The notes under the pieces: generated by a model
Told to the model about the DNA's origin: nothing
Seen by the model: the letters and a program-made list of their open reading frames with translations, nothing else
Databases searched by the model: none
Shown: positions 1 to 6,030 of the stretch, one piece after another
Layout: every line of letters begins with the position of its first letter
Position numbering within the stretch: the stretch's first letter is position 1
Program-made: the position numbers and the translations under genes
NCBI GenBank assembly: GCA_025928435.1
Contig: JAICJM010000185.1
Coordinates: 1-7,456 of the forward strand
Length of the DNA: 7,456 nt
Direction of reading: 5' to 3'
Source: Thermoleophilia bacterium
GTDB lineage: Bacteria; Actinomycetota; Thermoleophilia; Gaiellales; JAICJC01

Positions 1-46
1 CGAACCGATGGTCGAAGCTGACCAGCCGAAGGAAGACGCCGAGTAG
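1..46 (+). CDS. 3' end of an unidentified gene (partial)
   Basis: Reading from base 2, fourteen sense codons (EPMVEADQPKEDAE) run into a TAG at 44-46. The acidic, proline-containing tail looks like an ordinary disordered protein C-terminus. The next gene starts only 43 bases later on the same strand, which fits a shared operon. The piece is too short to identify a family, and a chance open frame cannot be excluded. Confidence 0.35.
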   Translation, partial: EPMVEADQPKEDAE

Positions 47-89
47 AGTGCGGCCCGCACCAGCGGCGGGTATCGGAGGCAGGGCGGAC

Positions 90-320
90 ATGGAAGTGAA
101 AATCGGCGTCGTCTACTCGGCCAAGGAGCTCTCGGTGGAGCTCGACGGGAAGGCCGACGAGGTCGTGGCGATGGTCGAGGACGTGCTGAAGGGCGGAGCG
201 CCCGTCCTCTGGCTGACCGACAAGAAGGGGCGCCGGGTCGGCGTCCCGACCGACAAGGTCGCCTACATCGAAGTCGCCGAGGAAGACACCACCAAGCGGG
301 TCGGTTTCGGCTCGGGGTAG
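90..320 (+). CDS. DUF3107 family small protein (76 aa)
   Basis: This 76-residue protein begins MEVKIGVVYSAKELSVEL and contains LTDKKGRRVGVPTDKVAYIEV, split by a short variable loop. From memory this is the pattern of the actinobacterial DUF3107 family (Rv3208A/TB9.4 in M. tuberculosis), which has a compact alpha/beta fold and no established biochemical role. The ATG at 90 is chosen because GGAGG lies at 75-79, ten bases upstream, and because the family starts at MEVKIG. An in-frame GTG at 48 would add 14 residues without family resemblance. The stop at 320 is ten bases before the next start, and the next gene's ribosome site overlaps that stop, so co-translation with the ATPase genes is likely. 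There is no signal peptide or membrane segment. Function is unknown. Confidence 0.85.
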   Translation: MEVKIGVVYSAKELSVELDGKADEVVAMVEDVLKGGAPVLWLTDKKGRRVGVPTDKVAYIEVAEEDTTKRVGFGSG

Positions 321-330
321 GAGTCGGGCG

Positions 331-1299
331 ATGGCCGCTCCGTCGCCCGATCTGCTCGACCGCCGGCTCCTGTTCTTCACCGGGAAGGGCGGCGTCGGCA
401 AGACCACCGTCTCGGCCGCCATGGCCCTCCTCGCCGCCCAGCTGGGGCGGCGGGTTCTGCTGGTGTCGGCCGACGGGCGGGGCGACATCGCCGCCTTCTT
501 CGAGAAGCGCCCGGTCGGCTTCCGGCCCGAGCCGGTGTTTCCCGGCCTGTCGGCCATGGCCATGGACACCGAGGCGTCGCTCCAGGAGTACCTGCGGCTG
601 AATTTGCGGGTGCCGATCCCCGGCCGGGTCGGGCCGCTGGCCAAGGTCTTCGACTTCGTGGCCACCGCCGCGCCCGGCGTCAAGGAGATCCTCACCATCG
701 GGAAGATCTGCTGGGAGGTGCGGGAGTCGGCCGAGGGTCGGGCGGCGTGGGACCTCGTCGTCGTCGACGCCGCCGCCACCGGCCACATCGTGGCCCAGCT
801 CGGCGCCCCCCAGGCCATCGACGAGCTCGTGGCCGTCGGGCCGATCAAGACGCAGACCGGCTGGATGACCGACCTGCTGTCGGATCCCGGGATCACGGCC
901 CTCAACGTGGTGACCACGCCGGAGGAGATGCCGGTCCACGAGACGATCGAGCTCGTCGGGCGGGTGCGGGAGAGCCTGCCTGTCCCCCTGGGGGCGGTGG
1001 TGGTGAACCGGGTGCTGCCCGAGCTGTTCACGCACGCCGACGAGGTGGCCTTCGAGGCGCTCCGCCAGCCGGCGACGGTGGGGGCGCTGGAGGGGGCGGT
1101 CGGCACCGGCATCGGCGACGTGCTGACCGCCGCCGACCTGGCCGTGACCCTGCGGCGGACGCGGGCCGCCCACCTCAGCCGGCTGCGCCAGGCGGTGGAG
1201 CTGCCGCTGCTCTACCTGCCGGAGCTGTTCATCCGGGCCCAGGGGATGCGGGTCACCCGCATGGTGGCCGACGCCCTGGGGGAGGAGCTGGGACTGTGA
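331..1299 (+). CDS. Get3/ArsA-like ATPase, BagA (Rv3679) type, left copy
   Basis: This 322-residue SIMIBI-class P-loop ATPase carries a deviant Walker A, GKGGVGKTT, at residues 18-26. A switch-I-like SADGRGDIAAFF follows at 46-57. The switch II segment VVVDAAATGH lies at 143-152, where the family more often has D-x-(A/P)-P/A-TGH. A nucleotide-base contact region NRVLPE lies at 226-231. Family members are cytosolic dimeric ATPases. The actinobacterial ones occur as A/B pairs (Rv3679/Rv3680, BagA/BagB), and true arsenite transport is not implied. It has only one visible Cys (127), so neither the ArsA metalloid site nor the Get3 CxxC is evident. The ATG at 331 has AGGAG at 319-323, overlapping the DUF3107 stop. 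The stop overlaps the GTG start of the partner gene (GTGA, 1296-1299), a sign of translational coupling. It appears complete; the exact substrate is unknown. Confidence 0.88.
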   Translation: MAAPSPDLLDRRLLFFTGKGGVGKTTVSAAMALLAAQLGRRVLLVSADGRGDIAAFFEKRPVGFRPEPVFPGLSAMAMDTEASLQEYLRLNLRVPIPGRVGPLAKVFDFVATAAPGVKEILTIGKICWEVRESAEGRAAWDLVVVDAAATGHIVAQLGAPQAIDELVAVGPIKTQTGWMTDLLSDPGITALNVVTTPEEMPVHETIELVGRVRESLPVPLGAVVVNRVLPELFTHADEVAFEALRQPATVGALEGAVGTGIGDVLTAADLAVTLRRTRAAHLSRLRQAVELPLLYLPELFIRAQGMRVTRMVADALGEELGL

Positions 1300-2250
1300 A
1301 CGCCCGCCCGAACGACAGCCTGGATCAACTGCTGGCGGCCAAGTCGATCGCCATCTTCTGCGGGCCCGGCGGGGTGGGGAAGACGTCGGTGGCGGCCGCC
1401 TCGGCGGCGGTGGCGGCCAGCCGGCTGGGCGGCAAGGTCCTCGTCGTCACCGTCGACCCGGCCAAGCGGCTGGCCGACGCCCTCGGCCTCTCGGCGCTGG
1501 GCAACCTGGAGCGGCCTGTCCCGGCCGACCGCCTGAAGGCGGCCGGCCTCGAGGTCCGCGACACCGTCTCTCCCGGGGGACACCCCCGGACCCCCGGGTT
1601 GTGGGCGGCGATGCTCGACACCAAGCAGAGCTGGGACGACCTCGTCCTGCGCCACGCCCGGGACGAGGAGACCGCCTACCGGATCCTCGAGAACCGGCTG
1701 TACCACAACATCACCGCCCGGTTCGTCCAGAGCCACGACTACATCGCCATGGAGCGGCTCCACGAGATCCACGCCGAGGGCGGCTACGACCTGATCGTGG
1801 TGGACACCCCGCCCACCAGGAACGCACTCGATTTCCTGGAAGCCCCCGAGCGGATGGCCGACTTCTTCGGCAGCCGGCTGCTGCGGTGGCTGACCATGCC
1901 CTACCGGGTCGGGGGCCGGCGGGGCGCCCGGATGGTCAACCTGGCCAGCCGGCCCTTCTACCAGGTGGCCGACCGGATCCTCGGCAGCCAGTTCCTGGAG
2001 GACATCGCCGAGTTCTTCCTCAACTTCCAGACGATGTACGACGGCTTCGTCAAGCGGGCCCGGTCGGTCGAGGCGCTGCTCCACGACCGGCGCACGACGT
2101 TCGTCGTCGTCTCCACGCTGGAGGTGGCGCCGTTGCGGGAGGCGGAGTTCTTCGTGTCGGAGCTGGTCGCCCGCAAGCTGCACCTCGGGGCCGTCGTCCT
2201 CAACAAGACGCTGCCCGACTACCTCCAGAGCGCCGGCGGCGACGCCGCCG
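1296..2250 (+). CDS. Get3/ArsA-like ATPase, BagB (Rv3680) type, left copy, 3'-truncated
   Basis: The GTG start overlaps the previous stop, and GGAGGAG at 1281-1287 sits 8 nt upstream. Walker A GPGGVGKTS is at residues 23-31, VDPAKRLADALG at 53-64, the conserved AAMLDTK at 104-110, and switch II VVDTPPTRNALDFLEAP at 168-184. The base-contact NKTLP is at 303-307. These are the hallmarks of the B partner of the Get3-like pair. Family resemblance ends at about residue 318 (base ~2250), whereas relatives such as Rv3680 run to about 386 residues, so the C-terminal portion is missing. The frame stays open to a TAA/TGA-type end at 2540, but those ~96 codons are antisense to the opposing homologue and give meaningless Arg/Gly/Pro-rich sequence. 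Residues ~92-101 derive from a palindromic GC repeat. The gene is a real 5' portion joined to foreign DNA, or a broken gene. Confidence 0.8.
1572..1598 (+). repeat. GC-rich inverted repeat embedded in the left bagB coding sequence
   Basis: CCCGGGGG (1572-1579) and CCCCCGGG (1591-1598) are perfect 8-bp arms around an 11-nt loop that itself holds another CCCCCGG (1583-1589). It encodes SPGGHPRTPG in frame. The segment between GN (residues 69-70) and the conserved LWAAMLDT is about 15-20 residues longer than I recall in Rv3680 or than in the right-hand copy. This suggests an insertion of a small dispersed repeat that kept the frame. The repeat's genome-wide copy number cannot be seen here. Confidence 0.6.
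2234..2250. repeat. Short inverted repeat at the join of the two truncated bagB genes
   Basis: CGGCGGCG (2234-2241), one central A (2242), and CGCCGCCG (2243-2250) form a perfect 8+1+8 inverted repeat. It lies where the left gene's family resemblance ends (~2250) and the right gene's ends (~2241 on the minus strand). GACGCCGCCG at 2241-2250 can be read as native sequence of both genes (GDAA on one strand, FGGV on the other). It is therefore a plausible microhomology or overlap at the join. Confidence 0.6.
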
Positions 2251-3074
2251 AACGGCAGCTCCCGCTCGCGCAGCGCCCGCCAGAAGAAGTCGGCCTCGGT
2301 CATCGGCTCGGACAGCGGCACCGTCACGAGCAGGAAGGTCGTCTCGGCAGACGCGAGCAGCCGCGAGACCTCGTCGGCGCGGCGGCGGAAGCCCTCGTAC
2401 ATGCCGTCGAACCCGGCCAGGAATTCCGAGATGTCGGTCAGCAGCTCGGTGCCGGTCAGCCGTTCGATCGCGCCGAGCGCCATCCCCGTCCCGGGCAGCA
2501 CGCGCAGGCCCAGGCGGCCGGCCCGCATGCCCGGCCGTAGGAGCAGCCGCAGCGCCTTCCCGTCCACGAACCGCGTGATGCGCCCGGGCGCCTCGAGGAA
2601 GTCGAGGGCGTGGCGGGAGGGTGGCGTGTCGAGCACGATCAGGTCGAAGCGGCCGCTCGCCCACACCTCGTACAGCCGCTCCATCGCCATGTACTCGTGC
2701 GAGCCCGCCACCGCGCCCGCCAGCTGGCGATAGATCGGGTTGCGCAGGATCCGCTCGGCCGCCTCGGGCGAGGGCGCCTGCTCGCGCACGAGCGCGTCGA
2801 ACGTCCGTCGCGTGTCGAGCATGGCCGCGTGCAGGCTGCCGGGGCCGTTCATGCCGTGGGCGGCGAGGTCGACCTCGTGCTCGTCGTCGTCGGTCTCGGG
2901 CAGGCCGAGCGCCCCCGCCAGGCGGCGGGCGGGGTCGATCGTGAGAACGAGCACCCGCCGCCCGCGTTGGGCCATGCCGGCGGCGAGCGCGGCCGCGGTC
3001 GTCGTCTTGCCGACGCCGCCCGCGCCGCCACAGACCGCGACGTGGACGCCCTCGAGCTGCTCGGCCAGGTTCAC
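2241..3074 (-). CDS. Get3/ArsA-like ATPase, BagB (Rv3680) type, right copy, 3'-truncated
   Basis: The gene starts at GTG 3074, overlapping the stop of the upstream bagA-like gene (GTGA, as in the left pair). GAGAGG lies 11 nt upstream. Walker A GGAGGVGKTT is at residues 16-25, TIDPARRLAGALGL at 45-58, AAMLDTRRTFDALV at 83-96, the EYMAMERLYE segment at 127-136, and switch II VLDTPPSRHALDFLEAP at 147-163. It aligns along its whole length with the left copy but differs at most variable positions. It is closer to Rv3680 in lacking the insertion before AAMLDT. Resemblance ends at ELPFGGV (residue ~278), where the family continues into the NxxxP base-binding loop and C-terminal helices, so roughly 110 residues are missing. 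The frame remains open on the minus strand to 1212, but that extension is merely antisense of the left bagB gene. It is a partial or broken gene, probably non-functional as read. Confidence 0.8.
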
Positions 3075-3955
3075 AGCCCGGCCAGCCTCTCACCCAGCCC
3101 GGCGACGGCCGCCGTGTCGAGCTTCGGCGCGAACAGGAACGGCAGCTCGGCCAGGCACGGCCGCACGCGGCCGAGCTGCTCGGCCTCGTCGGCGGTGCGC
3201 GCGATGCGGGCCCGGGCCGCCGCCGCGGCGGCGCCGGCGTCGCCCTCGGCCGGGACGGCGGCGAGCGCGTCGGCGTCGCCGGGCTCGAAGAGCGGCTCGA
3301 AGACGGCGTTTGCGATCACGCCCGCGAGCGGCACGCCGTGGCCGTCGACGTCGGCCATCGCCTCGAGCGTCTCGGTCACCGGCAGCTCCTCCGGAGTCGT
3401 CACGAGGACGACGCCGGTGCGCTGCGGATCCTCGAGCAGCTCCGACACCCACACCGCCCGCTGGTGCACGGGCCCGGTGCGGGTCACACGGATGAAGTTG
3501 CGCGGCACCTTCAGGAAGCCGAGGCCGTGCCCGGTCGCGGGCGCGTCGACGACGACGATGTCGTGGCGGCCGCGGTCGGCCAGCTGGCGGATCTTCGCCA
3601 GCGTCACCAGCTCGCGCAGGCCCGGCGCCGCCGCCGTGACGTGGCCGAAGGCGCGGTTCGAGACCAGCCGCTCCACCATCGCGCGCACCTTGAGCTGGGA
3701 CACGAGGTACTCCTCGAGCGCCTTCTCCGGGTCGATCGAGAAGGCGTCCAGGCCGGGGTAGACCGGCGTCTGGTGGTAGCCGATCGGGCCGCCCTGGTCG
3801 AAGAGGAGCGACATCCGCTCCTGCGACGCGACCTCGATCAGGAGGGCGCGCAGGCCGCGGCCGGCGGCGGCCATGCCGAGTGCCGCCGAGACGGTCGACT
3901 TGCCCACCCCGCCCTTGCCCGAGACGATCACCAGCCGCCGCGCGTAGAGCGACAT
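3071..3955 (-). CDS. Get3/ArsA-like ATPase, BagA (Rv3679) type, right copy
   Basis: This 294-residue cytosolic ATPase starts MSLYARRLVIVSGKGGVGKST, with Walker A at residues 13-21. Switch II VVVDAPATGHGLGFL is at 134-148, and VTTPEELPVTETLEA at 185-199 matches the left copy's VTTPEEMPVHETIEL. NAVFEP at 216-221 is in the place of the base-binding loop. It is clearly homologous to the left bagA but strongly diverged, perhaps 40 % identical by eye, so the two are not a recent duplication. The frame is open upstream to 4186, but the ATG at 3955 is chosen: family members begin close to the P-loop, and a TATCCT box sits exactly 6 nt upstream, suggesting a leaderless transcript. No Shine-Dalgarno is visible. 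Its stop overlaps the start of the downstream bagB copy. It is complete, and its substrate is unknown. Confidence 0.87.
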   Translation of the reverse strand: MSLYARRLVIVSGKGGVGKSTVSAALGMAAAGRGLRALLIEVASQERMSLLFDQGGPIGYHQTPVYPGLDAFSIDPEKALEEYLVSQLKVRAMVERLVSNRAFGHVTAAAPGLRELVTLAKIRQLADRGRHDIVVVDAPATGHGLGFLKVPRNFIRVTRTGPVHQRAVWVSELLEDPQRTGVVLVTTPEELPVTETLEAMADVDGHGVPLAGVIANAVFEPLFEPGDADALAAVPAEGDAGAAAAAARARIARTADEAEQLGRVRPCLAELPFLFAPKLDTAAVAGLGERLAGL

Positions 3956-3961
3956 AGGCCG

Positions 3962-3991
3962 AGGATAGCCACGAGAATCGGGGACTGTCCC
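3962..3991 (-). promoter_or_regulatory. Candidate leaderless promoter of the right bagA-bagB operon
   Basis: On the minus strand TATCCT (3967-3962) fits the actinobacterial -10 pattern TANNNT and ends 6 nt before the ATG at 3955. This places the transcript start at or next to the start codon. GGGACA (3991-3986), 18 nt upstream, matches four of six bases of a -35 and lies inside the GGGGAC palindrome. The lack of a ribosome-binding site fits a leaderless message. Inferred from spacing and motif only. Confidence 0.45.
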
Positions 3992-4013
3992 CGGGGAATC
4001 GGGGACAGTCCCC
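3975..4013. repeat. Pair of inverted GGGGAC(T/A)GTCCCC palindromes between divergent genes
   Basis: GGGGACTGTCCCC (3980-3992) and GGGGACAGTCCCC (4001-4013) are each near-palindromes (6+1+6) and are reverse complements of each other. Together they form a 14-bp-arm inverted repeat (3980-3993 with 4000-4013). They also read as an 18-nt direct repeat with one mismatch, GAATCGGGGACTGTCCCC at 3975-3992 and its A-variant at 3996-4013. The same element recurs at 7307-7339, so it is a dispersed REP-like family. It could also be a protein-binding operator, given its position between two promoters. Confidence 0.8.
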
Positions 4014-4022
4014 CCACGCGCG

Positions 4023-4028
4023 TACCCT
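4023..4028 (+). promoter_or_regulatory. Candidate leaderless -10 box of the M48 protease gene
   Basis: TACCCT fits TANNNT and ends exactly 6 nt before the ATG at 4035, the same geometry as for the divergent bagA gene. A GGGACA sequence at 4002-4007 lies 15 nt upstream, short for a -35, so the -35 is uncertain. No ribosome-binding site precedes the ATG, which supports leaderless initiation. Confidence 0.4.
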
Positions 4029-4034
4029 TCAACG

Positions 4035-5129
4035 ATGGGCGAGAACGCCGATCCGCTGCGCCAGGCCGAGGCGCGGGCCTTCCAGCGCCGCCGGCGCCGG
4101 ATCGGCCTGGCCTCGAACGTCGTCGAGCTGGCGGCGCTGGCCGCGATTGTGGCCGCGACGGGGGCGATCGGCGGGATCTGGGCCATCGGCCTGCTCGTCG
4201 CCGGCCTGTTCCTGCTCGGGCTGCCGTTCGGGCTCGCCGGCTACCGGCTCTCGCGTGCCCACGGCCTGTCGCGCCAGACGCCGGGCGGCTGGTTCGCAGA
4301 CCGGCTGAAGGGCGCCGGCATCGGGCTCGTGCTGGGCGCGGTCGCCGCCGCGGGCCTGCTCGGCATCCAGCGCGCCGCCGGCCACTGGTGGCCGCTGCCG
4401 GCCTGGGCCGCGATCGTCGCCTTCAGCGCCGTCCTGGCGGCGCTCTGGCCCGTCCTCCTGCTCCCGATCTTCCTGCGCAGCGAGCCGATGGCGGCCGGCG
4501 AGCTGGCCGACGCGCTGTGGGACACCGCCCGGCGCGCGAACGTGCACGTGCGCGACATGCGCCTTCTGAAGATGGGCGAGAAGACGGCCGCGGCCAACGC
4601 GATGGTGGCGGGCCTGGGGCCCACGGTGCGCATCTACGTCTCCGACACGCTCGCCGAGACCGAGGAGGGGGAGGACGAGGTCGGCGCCCTCGCGCGCACG
4701 CGCGTCGTGCTCGCCCACGAGCTCGGCCACCACGTCCACCGCGACATGTGGCGTCTGATGGCCGTCTCGGCGGCGTCGCTCGCCGTCGGGATCCTGGGCG
4801 CCTGGGCCGCTGTGGCCGTCCTCGCGCCGGACGGCTCCGGGCATCTCTCGGCGCTTCCCGCGGTCGTGCTCGGCTTCTCGCTCGCCTCCGCGGCGGTCTC
4901 GCCGCTCGTCGCCGCCTACTCCCGCCGGCGGGAGCGCGCGGCCGACGCCTACGCGGCGCAGCTGGCGGGCGAGGGGGAGACGTTCGCGCGGGCGATGGAG
5001 CGGCTCGTCGCCCGCAACCTGAGCGAGCTCGAGCCGCCGCGCCTGTACCACCTGCTCACCTCGTCGCACCCGACGCCGGCCGAGCGGATCGCCGTCGCGC
5101 GCTCCGGCGGACGCGTTCCGGCGGCGTGA
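4035..5129 (+). CDS. M48 family membrane zinc metalloprotease (Ste24/HtpX-like)
   Basis: This 364-residue integral membrane protease has the zinc motif HELGHH at residues 228-233 (H228, E229, H232). The third ligand region is SRRRERAADAYA at 296-307, with E300 and D304 matching the ExxxD pattern of the family. KMGEKTAAANAMVAGLG at 179-195 matches the conserved K...NA...G segment of Ste24-type enzymes, and SHPTPAERI at 344-352 is the usual C-terminal signature. Hydrophobic segments lie at about 27-42, 46-68, 93-111, 122-147, 241-264 and 274-295. The layout is closer to the CAAX-protease/Ste24 branch than to the shorter four-helix HtpX. The likely role is proteolysis of membrane or membrane-associated proteins; prenylated substrates are not expected in bacteria. 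It diverges from the bagA-like gene across a 79-bp spacer. The ATG at 4035 lacks a Shine-Dalgarno sequence and is probably leaderless. It appears complete. Confidence 0.9.
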   Translation: MGENADPLRQAEARAFQRRRRRIGLASNVVELAALAAIVAATGAIGGIWAIGLLVAGLFLLGLPFGLAGYRLSRAHGLSRQTPGGWFADRLKGAGIGLVLGAVAAAGLLGIQRAAGHWWPLPAWAAIVAFSAVLAALWPVLLLPIFLRSEPMAAGELADALWDTARRANVHVRDMRLLKMGEKTAAANAMVAGLGPTVRIYVSDTLAETEEGEDEVGALARTRVVLAHELGHHVHRDMWRLMAVSAASLAVGILGAWAAVAVLAPDGSGHLSALPAVVLGFSLASAAVSPLVAAYSRRRERAADAYAAQLAGEGETFARAMERLVARNLSELEPPRLYHLLTSSHPTPAERIAVARSGGRVPAA

Positions 5130-5152
5130 GAACGCGGAGAGCCGGGCAGGAT

Positions 5153-5158
5153 TACACT
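5153..5158 (+). promoter_or_regulatory. Candidate -10 box upstream of parA-ftsZ
   Basis: TACACT fits TANNNT in the spacer after the protease stop (5129), with a likely transcript start at A5165. No convincing -35 is visible at the right distance. If used, the leader is 17 nt to the ATG at 5182 or about 104 nt to the TTG at 5269. A TTG at 5158 overlaps this box and so is an unlikely start codon. Confidence 0.3.
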
Positions 5159-5253
5159 TGTTCCAGGCGAACTGCGGCCTGATGCGAAATGCCACACTCC
5201 CCGAAAACCCCGTCCCCGAAGCGGAATTCAAGCCCCGGCGATTGCGACCGGTC

Positions 5254-5260
5254 AGAGGAG
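5254..5260 (+). promoter_or_regulatory. Shine-Dalgarno sequence supporting the TTG start of parA
   Basis: AGAGGAG ends 8 nt before the TTG at 5269. It is the only good ribosome-binding site near any candidate parA start. The ATG at 5182 has none at suitable distance, so this site argues for the shorter protein. Confidence 0.5.
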
Positions 5261-5268
5261 CCGAGTCG

Positions 5269-6030
5269 TTGGGCCAGGTGATCGCATTCGCGAACCAGAA
5301 GGGCGGGGTGGCGAAGACCACCACGACCCTGAACCTGGGCGTTGCGCTCGCGGAGCGGGGCAAGAAGGTGCTCACGGTCGATCTCGACCCGCAGAGCAAC
5401 CTGACCATGAGCCAGGGCATCGACCCGGAGGAGCTCGACCGGTCGATGTTCGACGTGCTCGTGCACAAGACGCCGATCGAGGACATCATCCTGAGCCGCG
5501 AGATCGACCTGGCCGTGTCGAGCATCGACCTGGCCGGCGCCGAGCTTGCGATGTCGTCGATGATCGGGCGCGAGCGGGCGCTCCAGAAGGCGCTCCTGCC
5601 CGTGCGCTCGACCTACGACTACATCCTGATCGACACGCCGCCCTCGCTCGGGCTGCTCACGATCAACGCGCTCACGGCCGCCGACGGCGTCATCGTCCCG
5701 GTGCAGTGCGAGTACCTGTCGCTGCGCGGGCTGATCCAGCTCGAGAACACGCTCGCGATGATCCGTGAGAACCTGAACCCCGACGTGCGCATCAAGGGCA
5801 TCCTTCCGACGATGTTCGACGCCCGCACGCTGCACGCCCGGGAGGCCGTCGAGATCCTCCAGGAGAACTTCGGGAAACTCGTGTTCGACACCCGCATTCG
5901 GAAGACGGTGCGCTACGCCGAGGCGCCCGTGAAGGGCACGTCGGTGCTCAAGTACGACTCCAACGGGAACGCCGCGAGGGCGTACCGCGACCTGGCCGGG
6001 GAGGTGCTTCGCAATGGCAAAGCGCCATAG
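5269..6030 (+). CDS. parA: ParA/Soj-family partition ATPase
   Basis: With the TTG start this is 253 residues beginning [18 protein letters not shown], the usual length and opening of chromosomal ParA/Soj. The deviant Walker A is KGGVAKTT at 11-18 (signature Lys11, Lys16), with Ala in place of the commoner Gly15. Walker A' is VDLDPQSN at 37-44 (D40), and Walker B is [12 protein letters not shown] at 119-130. [13 protein letters not shown] at 211-223 is the conserved segment near the C-terminus. ParA dimerises on ATP and binds DNA non-specifically to position cargo. An in-frame ATG at 5182 would add 29 residues (MRNATLPENP...). That stretch has about ten A/T third positions in 29 codons, unlike the body, and no ribosome site, so I prefer the TTG; the longer form remains possible. 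No parB lies in the window. The gene overlaps ftsZ by 17 bases. Confidence 0.88.
   Translation: MGQVIAFANQKGGVAKTTTTLNLGVALAERGKKVLTVDLDPQSNLTMSQGIDPEELDRSMFDVLVHKTPIEDIILSREIDLAVSSIDLAGAELAMSSMIGRERALQKALLPVRSTYDYILIDTPPSLGLLTINALTAADGVIVPVQCEYLSLRGLIQLENTLAMIRENLNPDVRIKGILPTMFDARTLHAREAVEILQENFGKLVFDTRIRKTVRYAEAPVKGTSVLKYDSNGNAARAYRDLAGEVLRNGKAP

Noticed and set aside
48..60. Hairpin GTGCGG-C-CCGCAC just after the first stop codon, as a possible terminator
   Set aside because: The stem is 5-6 bp with almost no loop and no T-run, and the downstream gene is only 30 bases away with its own ribosome site.
1212..2240. Minus-strand open frame continuing from the right bagB copy to 1212, giving a 620-residue reading
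   Set aside because: Past base ~2241 it is exactly antisense to the left bagA/bagB genes and encodes Arg/Gly/Val/Asp-rich sequence without family resemblance. Long antisense frames are expected in such GC-rich DNA.
2251..2540. Plus-strand continuation of the left bagB frame to a stop at 2540
   Set aside because: It is antisense to the right bagB copy and has no ATPase C-terminal features. The open frame is a by-product of composition, although an automatic annotation could report it as a fusion protein.
2401..3761. Several plus-strand open frames of 100-380 codons opposite the right bagA/bagB genes
   Set aside because: They are shadow frames with runs of Arg, Ala and Ser, no family motifs, and they lie wholly antisense to well-supported ATPase genes.
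331..3955. Arsenic resistance operon
   Set aside because: ArsA-like names are suggested by family, but there is no arsB, arsC, arsD or arsR, and the Cys residues of the ArsA metalloid site are not visible. The paired Get3-like (BagA/BagB) assignment fits better.
3956..4186. Upstream extension of the right bagA frame (77 further residues)
   Set aside because: It runs through the double palindrome and into the start of the divergent protease gene, and family members start just before the P-loop.
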